Counted from the first letter of the stretch, positions 7,436-16,804 are shown. The stretch: DNA of 58,556 nucleotides from Puniceicoccaceae bacterium (GCA_017854655.1 JAFMHF010000006.1:1-58556), one strand, 5' to 3'. Notes: generated by a model not told the origin, from the letters alone. Translations and numbers: made by a program.

Positions 7436-9505
7436 TTACTGAAAAACGTGGCCGCGGTTGTCGCGATTGAAGCGTTTGAAGTCTTGTACCGGCAGGGCAT
7501 CGAGAAAGCGCTGCCCGTAGGGTTTCGTTAATATACGGGAGTCGAGCACGACGATATTGCCGGAGTCCTCGTGGCGACGAATTAGGCGGCCGATGCCTTG
7601 GCGAAACTTAACCAATGCTTCGGGTACAGTCATTTCAGCAAAGGGATTCCCTCCGCGTTCGCGAATATATTCGCTGCGGGCTTCGCTGACTGGATGGCTT
7701 GGATTGTCAAACGGGAGGCGTGCCATTATCACCTGCGACAGGGCGGGGCCAGGCACATCGATGCCAGTCCAGAAGCTATCGGTGCCAAATAGTACACCGT
7801 TGCCTGCTTGAGCGAATTTACGAGTGAGCTCGCTGCGGTCGATCCCGTGGCCTTGGCTAAATAGTGGACGCTCAATTTTAGCAAAGAAAGCTTCGGTGCG
7901 TTGGTGTACTTGTCTCAGGTCGAAGTGACTAGTGAAGAGCACGAGGGTGCCGCCGGCGACGTTGCGACTGAGCCAGCAAATCATGTTGGCAAGGTAGTCG
8001 AGGTCGAGGCGGCCCTGCCCTGGCTCTGGGGTGGGCGCATCGGTGGCGAGGTAGACCTTGCAGTTCTCTTCGTAGTTGAACGGTGAATACTCAACTTGGG
8101 TTTCAGCGACTTCACCGCCTACTTTTTCTTGAAAGCTGTCAATGCTGGTGCCATCGGAGAGTGTGGCACTGGTGAGTATGGCTGCGGTCTGGCGACTAAA
8201 GAGTGCCTCGCGCAAATAGGGAGCGACGTCGAGTGGGGCGCTGCGCAGAGTAATGAGTTGGCCTTTTTTGCCGCCGCGCTCAAGCCAGTGCACATGGTCA
8301 TCTTCGGCCAGTGTAACGAAGCCGTTAATGGTGTCGCGGTACCCGAGTATACGGCGACGATGGTCTTTGAGCTCGTCTTGTACGCGCTCGTTGTCGCTCT
8401 TTTGGATGATCGCACCTAGGCGCTCGGCGACTTCTTTGAGCGGGCCAGAGACAATGTTATCGCAAAAGTCGGCTTCGTGGATGCGGAGGATCGAACGCTT
8501 GGTTAGGAAGGTGTCGCCGAGGTAACTGAAGAATTCGCCAGCCGCGGCGATGGCGTTATCCACTGCATCATGATCCCATTTTTGCCCGTGTTTGCGCAGG
8601 ATCCCGCGATTGGTGCGTGGGTTATAAATACGTTTGAGCGCGCGATCGACTGCGTAGGAGCTAGCATGAATGCCGAAGTGATCGGTGGCGATCGCGGGGA
8701 TTCGGTGTGCTTCGTCGAGCACCACAAAGTCGTCGGGCAGGAGGATGCCGCGGGCGTCGCCTTGGGGGGGCATGCCAGCATTGATCAGGGCAAACAGTAG
8801 GCTGTGGTTGACGATGACGCAGTTGGACGTGAGCAGTTTTTTACGTGCGCGTTGATAAAAACAAGTCGCTGGGTCGCAGTTTTTCTTAGAGCAGGTGGAG
8901 CTCTCGGCGTTGACGATATCCCACACCTCAGGGAGTGGTGCGGGGGAGAGTTCCTGCACGATGCCGTTTTTGCTGGTGGTGGACCATTTGGCGAGGCGGA
9001 TGAGTTCGGCCCTGCCTTCGTCTGCGAGTAATTCGGTCTGTTTGGAAGATTGCGCGTCTTTAATCGCGTTGGTCAGGCGGGTGGTGCAACAGTAGTTGCC
9101 TTTGCCGACCATGAGTGCGGTTTTGAAATTGGCGTAGCGCTTTAGATCGGGGACGGCGTTGAACAGCTGGCGGCAGATCGTGAGGTCTTTGCTGCGGATC
9201 TGCTCTTGTAGTGTGATGGTATGGCTGGAAACGATCAACGGGCGCTCACTATCGATCGAGTGGATAAGGCCAGGAATCAGATACGCGAGGCTCTTGCCAA
9301 CGCCGGTGCCAGCTTCGAATAGTAGTGGTTTGTTGGTCTCTAGTGACTGCGCGGTGCCGAGCGCCATGGCTGCTTGTTGTGGGCGGTGGTCCAGTTGCAG
9401 AACGGTTTGCAAGGTGCCGCCTTCTTTAAAAATGGAGTCAATGAGCGCAACTAGGTAGCCCGGTTTTACGGGGCTGCCTCCTGCATTTTCGATCAGTCCA
9501 ATCAT
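7436..9505 (-). CDS. dinG: DinG/YoaA-like ATP-dependent DNA helicase (XPD family)
   Basis: A superfamily 2, Rad3/XPD-type 5'-3' helicase of 689 residues, expected to unwind D-loops, R-loops and damaged replication structures. Motif I is FEAGTGVGKSLAYL near residue 65 and motif II is VLDEAHRI near 265. Motif VI is QGIGRLIRRHEDSG near 638. Four or more cysteines between motifs I and II (NYCCTTR near 140; STCSKKNCDPATCF near 205–219) fit the iron-sulphur cluster of this family. The exact family member (DinG, YoaA) is uncertain. The 16-nt gap to the ispD stop suggests cotranscription. Confidence 0.9.
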   Translation of the reverse strand: MIGLIENAGGSPVKPGYLVALIDSIFKEGGTLQTVLQLDHRPQQAAMALGTAQSLETNKPLLFEAGTGVGKSLAYLIPGLIHSIDSERPLIVSSHTITLQEQIRSKDLTICRQLFNAVPDLKRYANFKTALMVGKGNYCCTTRLTNAIKDAQSSKQTELLADEGRAELIRLAKWSTTSKNGIVQELSPAPLPEVWDIVNAESSTCSKKNCDPATCFYQRARKKLLTSNCVIVNHSLLFALINAGMPPQGDARGILLPDDFVVLDEAHRIPAIATDHFGIHASSYAVDRALKRIYNPRTNRGILRKHGQKWDHDAVDNAIAAAGEFFSYLGDTFLTKRSILRIHEADFCDNIVSGPLKEVAERLGAIIQKSDNERVQDELKDHRRRILGYRDTINGFVTLAEDDHVHWLERGGKKGQLITLRSAPLDVAPYLREALFSRQTAAILTSATLSDGTSIDSFQEKVGGEVAETQVEYSPFNYEENCKVYLATDAPTPEPGQGRLDLDYLANMICWLSRNVAGGTLVLFTSHFDLRQVHQRTEAFFAKIERPLFSQGHGIDRSELTRKFAQAGNGVLFGTDSFWTGIDVPGPALSQVIMARLPFDNPSHPVSEARSEYIRERGGNPFAEMTVPEALVKFRQGIGRLIRRHEDSGNIVVLDSRILTKPYGQRFLDALPVQDFKRFNRDNRGHVFQ

Positions 9506-9521
9506 GCGTCTCAGAGCCTGA

Positions 9522-10208
9522 CTACTGCTGTAGCAGCCAAGCGGCGTAACTTAAATCTGCTGGGGTGGTGATTTTTAAGTTGGCTGCATGATTGGGCACT
9601 AGAGTGGTGTGCAGACCGATGGTGGCCACTGCTGCGCTGTCGTCGGTCACGCGTAGGCCAGAATCATGCACGTGCTGGTAAGCTTTGAGAATATCTGGTA
9701 GGGCGAAGGCTTGCGGTGTCTCCATTGCCCAGAGGCGAGAGCGGTCGAGATCTTCGAGTGGGATTTGTATGAGTTGCCCTGTGGTCGGGATGCGCTTGAT
9801 TGTGTCGGCCACGGGGTGAGCGAGCACTGCGGCACGATCGCGCAGCACTGCGGTGTGGAGCGCTTGTATTAATTTGGCGGATACGAGAGGGCGCGCACTG
9901 TCGTGGATGAAGACGTGGGTGCAAGTCTTTGCTTGGATGCGCAGTGCGTTGTAGACAGAGTCTTGGCGTTCGTCGCCGCCGAGCGCCCAATCGAGGGGCG
10001 TGCCTTGCAGGTCGATTTGGCGCAGCGCGTCCTCTAGCTCTGCTTTTTGCGCGGCGTCGCGGTAAACGATGGTGAAGCGATCGATGCAGCCGCTGGCCAA
10101 GAAGGCGCGGATACTGTGGCAGAGCACGGGGAGACCATTGAGTGGCGCGAGTGTTTTATCCGCAACTGTGCTTTGCATGCGCGAGCCACTGCCGGCCGCC
10201 AGAATGAT
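9522..10208 (-). CDS. ispD: IspD, 2-C-methyl-D-erythritol 4-phosphate cytidylyltransferase, no canonical start
   Basis: Third step of the non-mevalonate isoprenoid pathway: CTP plus MEP to CDP-ME, in the cytoplasm. The nucleotide-binding loop AIILAAGSGSRM is followed by the conserved Lys in VADKTLAPLNGLP, VFIHDSARPLV and VADTIKRI. The first ATG in frame lies after the LAAGSGSR loop, so it cannot be the natural start. Upstream to the in-frame TAA at 10269–10271 there is no ATG, GTG or TTG, only ATC, ATT and CTG. The start given (ATC before ILAAG) is therefore a guess. An interspersed repeat abuts this 5' end. The ispE gene nearby encodes the next enzyme of the pathway. Confidence 0.85.
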   Translation of the reverse strand: MILAAGSGSRMQSTVADKTLAPLNGLPVLCHSIRAFLASGCIDRFTIVYRDAAQKAELEDALRQIDLQGTPLDWALGGDERQDSVYNALRIQAKTCTHVFIHDSARPLVSAKLIQALHTAVLRDRAAVLAHPVADTIKRIPTTGQLIQIPLEDLDRSRLWAMETPQAFALPDILKAYQHVHDSGLRVTDDSAAVATIGLHTTLVPNHAANLKITTPADLSYAAWLLQQ

Positions 10209-10240
10209 GGCGCTGGCGGAGGAGTTGGAAGCGGGGACTG

Positions 10241-10345
10241 GAGGGCTGAGAGTGATGATTAGTGAGAGTTAGAGTGAATCGCGGGGTTAACCCGCCCGCG
10301 ATGGCTTATTCTGATCGGCGGCAACGACGGAGCGTTGCCCTCCAT
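10241..10345. repeat. Interspersed two-hairpin repeat, copy A
   Basis: Order: a purine-rich GAG/TTAG tract, the hairpin GCGGG-TTAA-CCCGC beginning at 10281, then GGCAACG-ACGGAG-CGTTGCC at 10320–10339 followed by CTCCA. The same order and flanks occur at 51931–52038, and an inverted single hairpin occurs at 51863–51890. It lies between the pyrF stop and the ispD 5' end. Confidence 0.75.
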
Positions 10346-10362
10346 TTAAAAGGTGAATGGTA

Positions 10363-11070
10363 TTACACTTCTGCTAGCTGCGCGCGGATGGCTGCTGCGG
10401 CAGCAGCGGGATCGGCGGCTTTGAGGATCGGGCGGCCAACGACGATGTAGCTGGAACCGGCAGCGGCAGCGGCGTGTGGTGTCATGATGCGCTTTTGTTC
10501 GTCGGCTGAGCTGCCCTTGGGGCGGATTCCAGGGGTGACGATGATTGGTTCATAGCCGAAACGTGCGCGCAGGGGAGCGAGTTCTAATGAAGAGCAAACG
10601 AGCCCCTGGATGCCAGCGTTGAGACTGAGGTCGGCTAAGTGTTTGACCTGTGCCTCGGTGCTGGCGTGCACGTTTAGACTGCGTAGCTGAGCCTCATCCA
10701 TGGAAGTGAGGACAGTGACGGCGAGCAGGTTGAGGTTTGGTGAGTGATCGGCGCGGGCTTTGTTAGCCCATTCGAGCATTTCGCCACCGCCTGAGGCGTG
10801 CAGCGTGAGCAGTTCCACGGGTAGGCTGGAAATGCTCTGCACCGCTTTGGCCACGGTGTTTGGGATGTCGTACAGTTTCAGGTCGAGGAATACTTTATAG
10901 CCACGGTCGGCGATTTCGCGGACGAAGTCGGGCCCGTAGGCAGTGAATAGCTGGAGGCCTACTTTGACCCATTCGAGAGAATCGCCCAGGCGGTCGAGCA
11001 TTGCGAAGGCTTCTTCGCGGGTTTCGAGGTCGAGGGCGAGTATGAGTTTACAGGGATTCTGGTCAGGCAT
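10363..11070 (-). CDS. pyrF: Orotidine-5'-phosphate decarboxylase
   Basis: Final step of de novo UMP synthesis, decarboxylating OMP. The 235-residue length is normal for the bacterial group I enzyme. Visible are LILALDLETREEAF (start of the barrel), WVKVGLQLFTAYG, the catalytic DLKLYDIPNTVAKA (Asp-x-Lys-x-x-Asp), VTVLTSM, IIVTPGIRPKGSS and YIVVGRPI for phosphate binding. The start is set at MPDQNPCKLIL; an upstream ATG would add 33 residues that do not resemble the family. It is divergent from ispE with about 90 bases between them, a likely location for both promoters. Confidence 0.95.
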   Translation of the reverse strand: MPDQNPCKLILALDLETREEAFAMLDRLGDSLEWVKVGLQLFTAYGPDFVREIADRGYKVFLDLKLYDIPNTVAKAVQSISSLPVELLTLHASGGGEMLEWANKARADHSPNLNLLAVTVLTSMDEAQLRSLNVHASTEAQVKHLADLSLNAGIQGLVCSSLELAPLRARFGYEPIIVTPGIRPKGSSADEQKRIMTPHAAAAAGSSYIVVGRPILKAADPAAAAAAIRAQLAEV

Positions 11071-11162
11071 TTTAAAAGAATGATAAGCAGATTTGCTTGA
11101 GGCAATTTGTAAAAGCACGATTTTTCCTCGGCGGCGAACAAAAGTAGCTTCATTAATAGGGC

Positions 11163-12065
11163 ATGCCAATCGAAACGAACAGTTCTCCCATTGAATTGAC
11201 TCTGCCCTCTCCGGCCAAAGTGAATCTGATGCTGTCTGTGCATGGCAGGCGTGCGGATGGCTTTCATGCGCTTACATCGCTGGTAGTGGCCTTGGAATTT
11301 GGCGACACGTTGACGATTCGGGCGGGTGGCACGAAGGATGTTCTGCGTTGCTCCGATCCGATGGTACCGTTGGGACCAGAAAATCTCGTGTTGAAGGCGG
11401 CTGCGGCGTTTCGATCTCGTTTGGGGCGTGCGGCGTATTTTGAGTTTAATTTGGACAAGCGAATCCCGATGAGTGCTGGGCTCGGCGGCGGCAGCGGTAA
11501 TGCGGCAGTGGCGCTGCGTGGGATGAATCAACTCTCGGGTGAGCCGTTTAGCAACCAAGTATTATGCGAACTCGCCGCGCAACTGGGCTCTGACTGTCCG
11601 TTTTTTATTGAGGGGCAGCCTGCCTGGATGCGCGGACGTGGCGAGGTGATCGAGCCGTTGGCGGCTGAAGTTGCTGAGCGATTACACGGCACGCGATTGG
11701 TATTGTTTCGTCCTGACTTTGGTGTGGAGTCGGCGAGTGCCTATGACCGCTTAGCGGTAGGTGCCCCAGACAGTTATGAGCCGGAAGCAGAGGGCGTGGC
11801 TCGAATCGAGCGTTTTATCGAAAGTGGCGCGTTGGGCGAATTGCTGTTTAATTCATTTGAGGATCCAGTCGGCAGTAAATATTTGGCGATTTCGACTATG
11901 TTAGCGCAACTCCGGGCCGCAGGCGTGGAGTGTTTGATGAGTGGCAGTGGCAGTTGTTGCTTCGCTTTATTGGAAGAAAACGGTGCTGATGTTGGTCAAA
12001 TTGAAGGTATTGTTCGCGAGGCATGGGGCGAGGAGGTGTTTTGGGTTGAAACTTCAATTTGTTGA
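11163..12065 (+). CDS. ispE: IspE, 4-diphosphocytidyl-2-C-methyl-D-erythritol kinase
   Basis: A GHMP kinase that phosphorylates CDP-ME, following IspD in the MEP pathway. It has SPAKVNLMLSVHGRRADGFH at the N-terminus, with the conserved Lys-Val-Asn substrate site. The ATP-binding glycine loop MSAGLGGGSGNAAVAL and the C-terminal CLMSGSGSCCFAL box are also present. The 300-residue length is slightly longer than typical. It stands alone on the plus strand, divergent from pyrF-ispD, so the two adjacent MEP-pathway genes are in different transcripts. Confidence 0.95.
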   Translation: MPIETNSSPIELTLPSPAKVNLMLSVHGRRADGFHALTSLVVALEFGDTLTIRAGGTKDVLRCSDPMVPLGPENLVLKAAAAFRSRLGRAAYFEFNLDKRIPMSAGLGGGSGNAAVALRGMNQLSGEPFSNQVLCELAAQLGSDCPFFIEGQPAWMRGRGEVIEPLAAEVAERLHGTRLVLFRPDFGVESASAYDRLAVGAPDSYEPEAEGVARIERFIESGALGELLFNSFEDPVGSKYLAISTMLAQLRAAGVECLMSGSGSCCFALLEENGADVGQIEGIVREAWGEEVFWVETSIC

Positions 12066-12125
12066 GTTGATGCTGTTAGCGTTAGCACTTCTATTTCCCC
12101 CTGAACTCGATCATCGATAACACTA

Positions 12126-13883
12126 GTGTCCGAACAAAATTCCAAAGAAGAAATCATCCTTGAGGGCATTGCTGCGTCTCCTGGAGTTGCGCACGGAACT
12201 GCGCTTTTGTATCTTCAAAAGGAATTAGACGTGCCGAGCTACGACCTGCCGCCGGAAGCTATCGATTCTGAGATCGAGCGTTTTGATCAGGCGATCTTGC
12301 AGACGCGTGAAGAGATTACGGCGGTGCGGCATAAGGTCGCTGCTTCGTTGGGCGAAGGTGAGGCGCGAATATTTGATGCGCATTTAATGGTGCTGGAGGA
12401 TAGCGCACTGCTGGACGAGGTTAACTCGGAGCTGCGGTCGACGAATAAAAATGTCGAGAGCTGCTATCATCAAATCTCGCAGCGCTATATTTCGTTCTTC
12501 AGCTCGATGGAAGATGAGTATTTGAAGGAACGTGTGACTGATATTCAAGATGTGTCACGGCGTTTATTGCAGAACTTAATTGGCATGAATAAGTCCAATC
12601 TCGGGGAATTGGCGGCGCATAGCATTATCGTCTCAGAAGATATTACGCCATCTGATACTGCGGATATGGATCGTAGTAAGTTGCTTGGTTTTATCACGGA
12701 TGCGGGCGGACAAACCAGTCACTCGGTAATTATGGCCCGTTCGATGCGGATTCCGGCGGTGGTCGGGCTACATAATGCGACAAAGACGATTCAGAGTGGC
12801 GATCAGATTCTGGTCGATGGGTATGATGGCATCGTAGTGATCAACCCGTCCGAGGAACGCCTGTTTAAGTATGGCAAGCTCGCCAGTGAACGTCGCAAGC
12901 TGGATGAGATTTATATTTCGGTCATTTCTGAGCCGAGCGAGACCAAGGATGGGTCGCCGATTGGGCTGATGTCTAACATCGAGGGGGCTCATGAGATGGA
13001 GCAGGTCATTGCGATGCGTTCAAACGGAGTCGGCCTATTCCGCACCGAAGGGATCTTCCTTAGGCATCATGGCTATCCGCCGGAATCTGTACAGTATGAT
13101 GAATATGCGGCTGTTGTAGCTGCTGCTGGAGATGAGCCCGTGATTATCCGCACCTTGGATATCGGTGGCGATAAGACTTTGGGGGATGGTAGCACGCAGG
13201 AAGATAATTCTTTTATGGGCTTCCGAGCGATTCGTTTTTGCCTTGGGAATCAGGATATTTTTAAGACTCAATTGCGAGCGATTCTTCGAGCAAGCGCCAA
13301 GGGAAACGTTAAGATTATGTATCCGATGATCAGCGGTGTAGCTGAGCTGCGACATGCGAATCAAATTTTAGAAGAAGTAAAAGTAGATCTTCGCGCTGAA
13401 AATATGGCATTTAATGAAGGGATCGAAGTCGGGGCCATGGTCGAGATCCCTAGTGCGGCTGCGATTATTGATCTATTGGCGGCGGAAGCAGATTTCTTTA
13501 GTATCGGCACGAATGATTTGATCCAATACCTAATGGCGGTGGATCGTCTAAACGATCGTGTCGCGCATCTATATGAGCCCGCGCACCCAGCGGTGCTGCG
13601 CACTCTGAAGGTGATTATCGACGAGGCTAATCGTTTGGGTAAACCCGTGAGTGTGTGCGGGGAGATCGCCGGCGATCCTATCTACGCGGGGTTACTGCTC
13701 GGAATGGGTGCGACTTCGCTGAGCCTGACGTCGTCGATGCTGCCAGAGTTGAAGTATTTTATTCGTAACGTAAACATCACTGACGCACGTGCGCTGGTTG
13801 AGGAAGTATTAAAGGTAAATGATCCAGTCGCTGTGGTTAAGCGCTTAGAGGATTTTCGGGTCGAAACTATCGGAAAGCGATAG
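12126..13883 (+). CDS. ptsI: PTS enzyme I, phosphoenolpyruvate-protein phosphotransferase
   Basis: Transfers phosphate from PEP to HPr, the first step of the phosphotransferase system, in the cytoplasm. At 585 residues it is full length. The phospho-histidine site is GGQTSHSVIMARSMRIP near residue 196. The C-terminal PEP-binding barrel shows SNIEGAHEMEQV, RTEGIFLRH, IIRTLDIGGDKT, VGAMVEIPSAA, SIGTNDLIQYLMAVDR and VCGEIAGDP. The start is GTG. No HPr gene lies alongside. A PTS EIIA-containing protein at 29050–30408 is a plausible downstream target through HPr. Confidence 0.95.
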   Translation: MSEQNSKEEIILEGIAASPGVAHGTALLYLQKELDVPSYDLPPEAIDSEIERFDQAILQTREEITAVRHKVAASLGEGEARIFDAHLMVLEDSALLDEVNSELRSTNKNVESCYHQISQRYISFFSSMEDEYLKERVTDIQDVSRRLLQNLIGMNKSNLGELAAHSIIVSEDITPSDTADMDRSKLLGFITDAGGQTSHSVIMARSMRIPAVVGLHNATKTIQSGDQILVDGYDGIVVINPSEERLFKYGKLASERRKLDEIYISVISEPSETKDGSPIGLMSNIEGAHEMEQVIAMRSNGVGLFRTEGIFLRHHGYPPESVQYDEYAAVVAAAGDEPVIIRTLDIGGDKTLGDGSTQEDNSFMGFRAIRFCLGNQDIFKTQLRAILRASAKGNVKIMYPMISGVAELRHANQILEEVKVDLRAENMAFNEGIEVGAMVEIPSAAAIIDLLAAEADFFSIGTNDLIQYLMAVDRLNDRVAHLYEPAHPAVLRTLKVIIDEANRLGKPVSVCGEIAGDPIYAGLLLGMGATSLSLTSSMLPELKYFIRNVNITDARALVEEVLKVNDPVAVVKRLEDFRVETIGKR

Positions 13884-13955
13884 CTTGTCCTCTAGCGCAT
13901 TATTTTAGCAGCAAACAGGATTGCATCTAAGCGTGCGTTTTATTGTCTTAAGGGC

Positions 13956-14921
13956 ATGCAAATTATAGTGCTGGATGCTGGAACTTTGGACTTTGATGAC
14001 GCCGCATGGTCAGCGCTTCGCGAGTTGGGGGATGTGCAGCTGTATGCGTCGACTGCTACGAATGCGCTGTCGATTACGCAATGTATCGGTGAGGCCGAAG
14101 TTGTTTTTACCAACAAAGTGCCACTTTCGGCTGATGTGTTGGAGGCGGCACCGAACTTGAAGTTTATTGGCGTGCTGGCCACGGGATATAATGTGGTCGA
14201 TATGGCGGCCGCTGCTCGGTTTGGGCAAACGGTCTGTAATGTACCAACCTATGGGTCGGCGACGACTGCGCAGCATACGGTCGCTCTAATCCTAGAGTTA
14301 TGCAATCAAGTCGGGCAGCACAGCGCATCGGTGCATGCGGGCGATTGGGTGCGCAGTGAACTTTTTTCTTATTGGCAGCAGGCGCCGCGAGAGCTGGCAG
14401 CGATGACTGTTGGAATCGTTGGTTTCGGCACGATCGGGCGCCGTGTAGGCGCAGCACTGAATATGATGGGGGCTAAGGTACTCGCTTCGGCACGCACTGA
14501 ACGTAATACGCCAGACTATGATGGTTTTGAATGGGCCTCGAACGAAATGATCTTTGCGCGAGCGGATCTAGTGAGTCTACATTGCCCCGAAACATCGGCG
14601 ACCAGTGGTTTTGTCAATGCAGCCTTGCTGGCGACGATGAAGCCAGGGGCATTATTGGTCAATACCGCACGGGGAGGACTCGTTTGCGAAGTTTCGCTTG
14701 GGGCGGCTTTGCGCAGTGGTACTCTTGGGGGTGCTGCGGTCGATGTGGTGCGTAAAGAGCCAATGGCTGCCGACTGCCCGTTGTTGGGTGCGCCAAATTG
14801 TTTGATTACTCCGCACATTGCCTGGGCGAGTGAGCCAGCACGTCGCCGTTTGTTAGCCACATCAGTAGATAACTTACGGCAATTTATTGCAGGGCATCCT
14901 GTGAATGTCGTTTCCGGGTAA
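13956..14921 (+). CDS. D-isomer-specific 2-hydroxyacid dehydrogenase
   Basis: An NAD(P)-dependent oxidoreductase interconverting a 2-hydroxyacid and a 2-oxoacid. The Rossmann motif is VGIVGFGTIGRRVG and the catalytic residues appear in order: Arg in VNTARGGLV, Glu in VRKEPM and His in ITPHIAWAS. The N-terminal substrate domain holds VFTNKVPLSADVLEAAP and GYNVVDMAAAARFG. This N-terminal pattern fits the glycerate dehydrogenase/hydroxypyruvate reductase branch, but the substrate cannot be fixed from sequence. It is 321 residues, normal for the family. It is followed by a terminator-like hairpin, so probably ends its transcript there. Confidence 0.9.
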   Translation: MQIIVLDAGTLDFDDAAWSALRELGDVQLYASTATNALSITQCIGEAEVVFTNKVPLSADVLEAAPNLKFIGVLATGYNVVDMAAAARFGQTVCNVPTYGSATTAQHTVALILELCNQVGQHSASVHAGDWVRSELFSYWQQAPRELAAMTVGIVGFGTIGRRVGAALNMMGAKVLASARTERNTPDYDGFEWASNEMIFARADLVSLHCPETSATSGFVNAALLATMKPGALLVNTARGGLVCEVSLGAALRSGTLGGAAVDVVRKEPMAADCPLLGAPNCLITPHIAWASEPARRRLLATSVDNLRQFIAGHPVNVVSG

Positions 14922-15012
14922 TATCTAAATTTGAGGTAAAAAAGGCGGCGATTTGGGTCTCTTCGCAATGGCTATATACGTATAAAACTTAGTCGCATAT
15001 GGGTTTTAATTT

Positions 15013-15038
15013 AAAGTCGGTTTATTCCGACTTTTTGC
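15013..15038 (+). terminator. Rho-independent terminator
   Basis: An 8-bp stem, AAAGTCGG and CCGACTTT, with a TTTATT loop and continuing T residues. It is placed after the hydroxyacid dehydrogenase gene and before the glycosyltransferase gene. Confidence 0.75.
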
Positions 15039-15142
15039 TCGAGTGACCTTGTAAACTTGGTATCTGTCTAACGTTTTAAATCAGAGAGCTGATGGTTAGT
15101 GGCGATTTCAGCCTTCCAGCGGTTACTATCAATTTCCTTTTC

Positions 15143-16387
15143 ATGAAGATTCTAATTTTAACAGCTTTGTATCCACCGCTAGGCGCGAATGGGCAGGATG
15201 ATCGTTGCCGACAGGTGGTGGATGCCTTGTCGAAACGTGGCCATCAGCTACAGGTATTGACTTCCAATCACCGCGTCCCGTCGATGGGTTTTCCCGGGCA
15301 GAAGGGGGTATACCGCCACTTGCAGCTGCATGATTCTGAAGGCATTGAATGCAGGTTGGGTGTTTCATATGCAGCCACTTATGAGCAAGAGCTGATACAA
15401 GCGCGGATGCTGTATAATCGGCTGGATCATTTTCAGCCTGATGTCGTCTATGTTTGGAACATGCAGGGAGTCTCGAAATCGCTATTGTTTAACCTTCAGA
15501 ATCAAGACACACCCATTGCTTATGATTTGCATAGCAACTGGTTAAGCCCGCATCTATTTGAGCTAGACCCTTGGTTTACTTGGTGGCAACGCAACCAAAG
15601 CTTACGTTCGAAGTGCTATCAGTTCTATTTGAAATTAAGCGGTTTAGCGCGACGGCGCTTAAGGTACTTTCCAGTAGGTACGGTTACGGATCTGGATATA
15701 TCGAATGGATATGTCTGTAGTGAGAGCCTGCGCGCTGATCTAGTGGCTGCTGGTGTGGCACAAGCGGCCACACTGCCAGTGATATATCCTGCTTTAAATA
15801 CGGAGGCCTTGTTGTCCAAAATCTCCTATCATCCAGCTCGGAAGTTTATGTGGGCAGGGCGGTTAAATGCCAGTAAGGCTCCTGGGATCGCGCTGAGAGC
15901 AGTTGAAATATTGAAGGGCCGTGGCATATACGTCTCACTCGATTTTTATGGGATGGGAATGCCCTCCGAGCGTAAAGCAATGCGTAACTTGATTGATCGT
16001 GCGGGCTTAAGTGATTCAGTGCGGATGCTGATGATTCGCCCGGGAGAGCTGGTTTCGAAATATCCCGAATACGATGCCTTACTTTTTACCAGTTGCTGTA
16101 ATGATCCTTTTCCAATTACTCCACTAGAAGCAATGCTCTCTGGATTGCCGAGTATTCTGGCACGAGATGGTGGCATCGAAGAAATCGCCAAAGATGGTGA
16201 GATCGCACTGCTCTATGACGCCGGCGATGCCGAGGCATTGGCAGATGCAATGGTGCGAATGATGAATATTGAAGATGGCGGTTCCGCCATGGCAAAGAAA
16301 TGTATGGAAAGATTGCAAGTGCAGCATTCTCTCGACACTTTTGTGCCTCAAATCGAAGCGTTTCTCTCTGCTTCGATTCAATCTTGA
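15143..16387 (+). CDS. GT4-family glycosyltransferase
   Basis: A GT-B fold, retaining-type glycosyltransferase of 414 residues, probably acting on a surface glycan or lipid-linked sugar. The N-terminus MKILILTALYPPLGANGQD is typical of the acceptor domain. The C-terminal donor domain contains KFMWAGRLNASKAPGIALRA and the signature DPFPITPLEAMLSGLP followed by GGIEEI, carrying the conserved glutamates. Start chosen at MKILIL; an ATG 17 codons upstream adds unrelated sequence. Donor and acceptor are unknown and no polysaccharide cluster surrounds it. Confidence 0.88.
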   Translation: MKILILTALYPPLGANGQDDRCRQVVDALSKRGHQLQVLTSNHRVPSMGFPGQKGVYRHLQLHDSEGIECRLGVSYAATYEQELIQARMLYNRLDHFQPDVVYVWNMQGVSKSLLFNLQNQDTPIAYDLHSNWLSPHLFELDPWFTWWQRNQSLRSKCYQFYLKLSGLARRRLRYFPVGTVTDLDISNGYVCSESLRADLVAAGVAQAATLPVIYPALNTEALLSKISYHPARKFMWAGRLNASKAPGIALRAVEILKGRGIYVSLDFYGMGMPSERKAMRNLIDRAGLSDSVRMLMIRPGELVSKYPEYDALLFTSCCNDPFPITPLEAMLSGLPSILARDGGIEEIAKDGEIALLYDAGDAEALADAMVRMMNIEDGGSAMAKKCMERLQVQHSLDTFVPQIEAFLSASIQS

Positions 16388-16402
16388 GGCACACATCTAA
16401 TT

Positions 16403-16804
16403 ATGTCCCAGCAATTTTATATATCCGGTGTTAATTTTGATCAGTCGATTCCAGTGATGGATCGAGAGCAAATTGACATGTTGCTGATGATTGACGATGG
16501 CGATGACGATTCAGCCACCTTGGTGCAGGAATTGTTCGGGCTCTTTCAAAGTGAAGGTTCGGATAAGTTCAAGAACTTAGATGTCGTCTGTGCGGCGAAT
16601 GATATACAAGCGCTGCGAAAGATAGTACATTTCGTCGCAGGCAGTGCTGGTAACCTTGGTCTTGCACGTTTGTCAGGTTTTTATCGCGGGATCGAACAAG
16701 CGATCGATCACGGCAAGCTGACAGATTTGACTCAATGCGCGACGCCAATCCAAACTGCGTTTCGCGAAGCATGCGAAGCCTTTGCTGCAGAGTTTAGTGT
16801 GTGA
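16403..16804 (+). CDS. Histidine phosphotransfer (HPt) domain protein
   Basis: A free-standing HPt protein of 133 residues, an intermediate in multistep phosphorelays. The active region is IVHFVAGSAGNLGLARLSGFYRGIEQA, with the phospho-accepting His followed by GSAGNLG. The usual Lys three residues after His (HxLKG) is Ala here. The rest is alpha-helical, with an acidic N-terminus (MLLMIDDGDDDSATLVQELF). It lies 15 bases after the glycosyltransferase gene. No hybrid kinase or response regulator is encoded nearby, so its partners are elsewhere. Confidence 0.8.
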   Translation: MSQQFYISGVNFDQSIPVMDREQIDMLLMIDDGDDDSATLVQELFGLFQSEGSDKFKNLDVVCAANDIQALRKIVHFVAGSAGNLGLARLSGFYRGIEQAIDHGKLTDLTQCATPIQTAFREACEAFAAEFSV

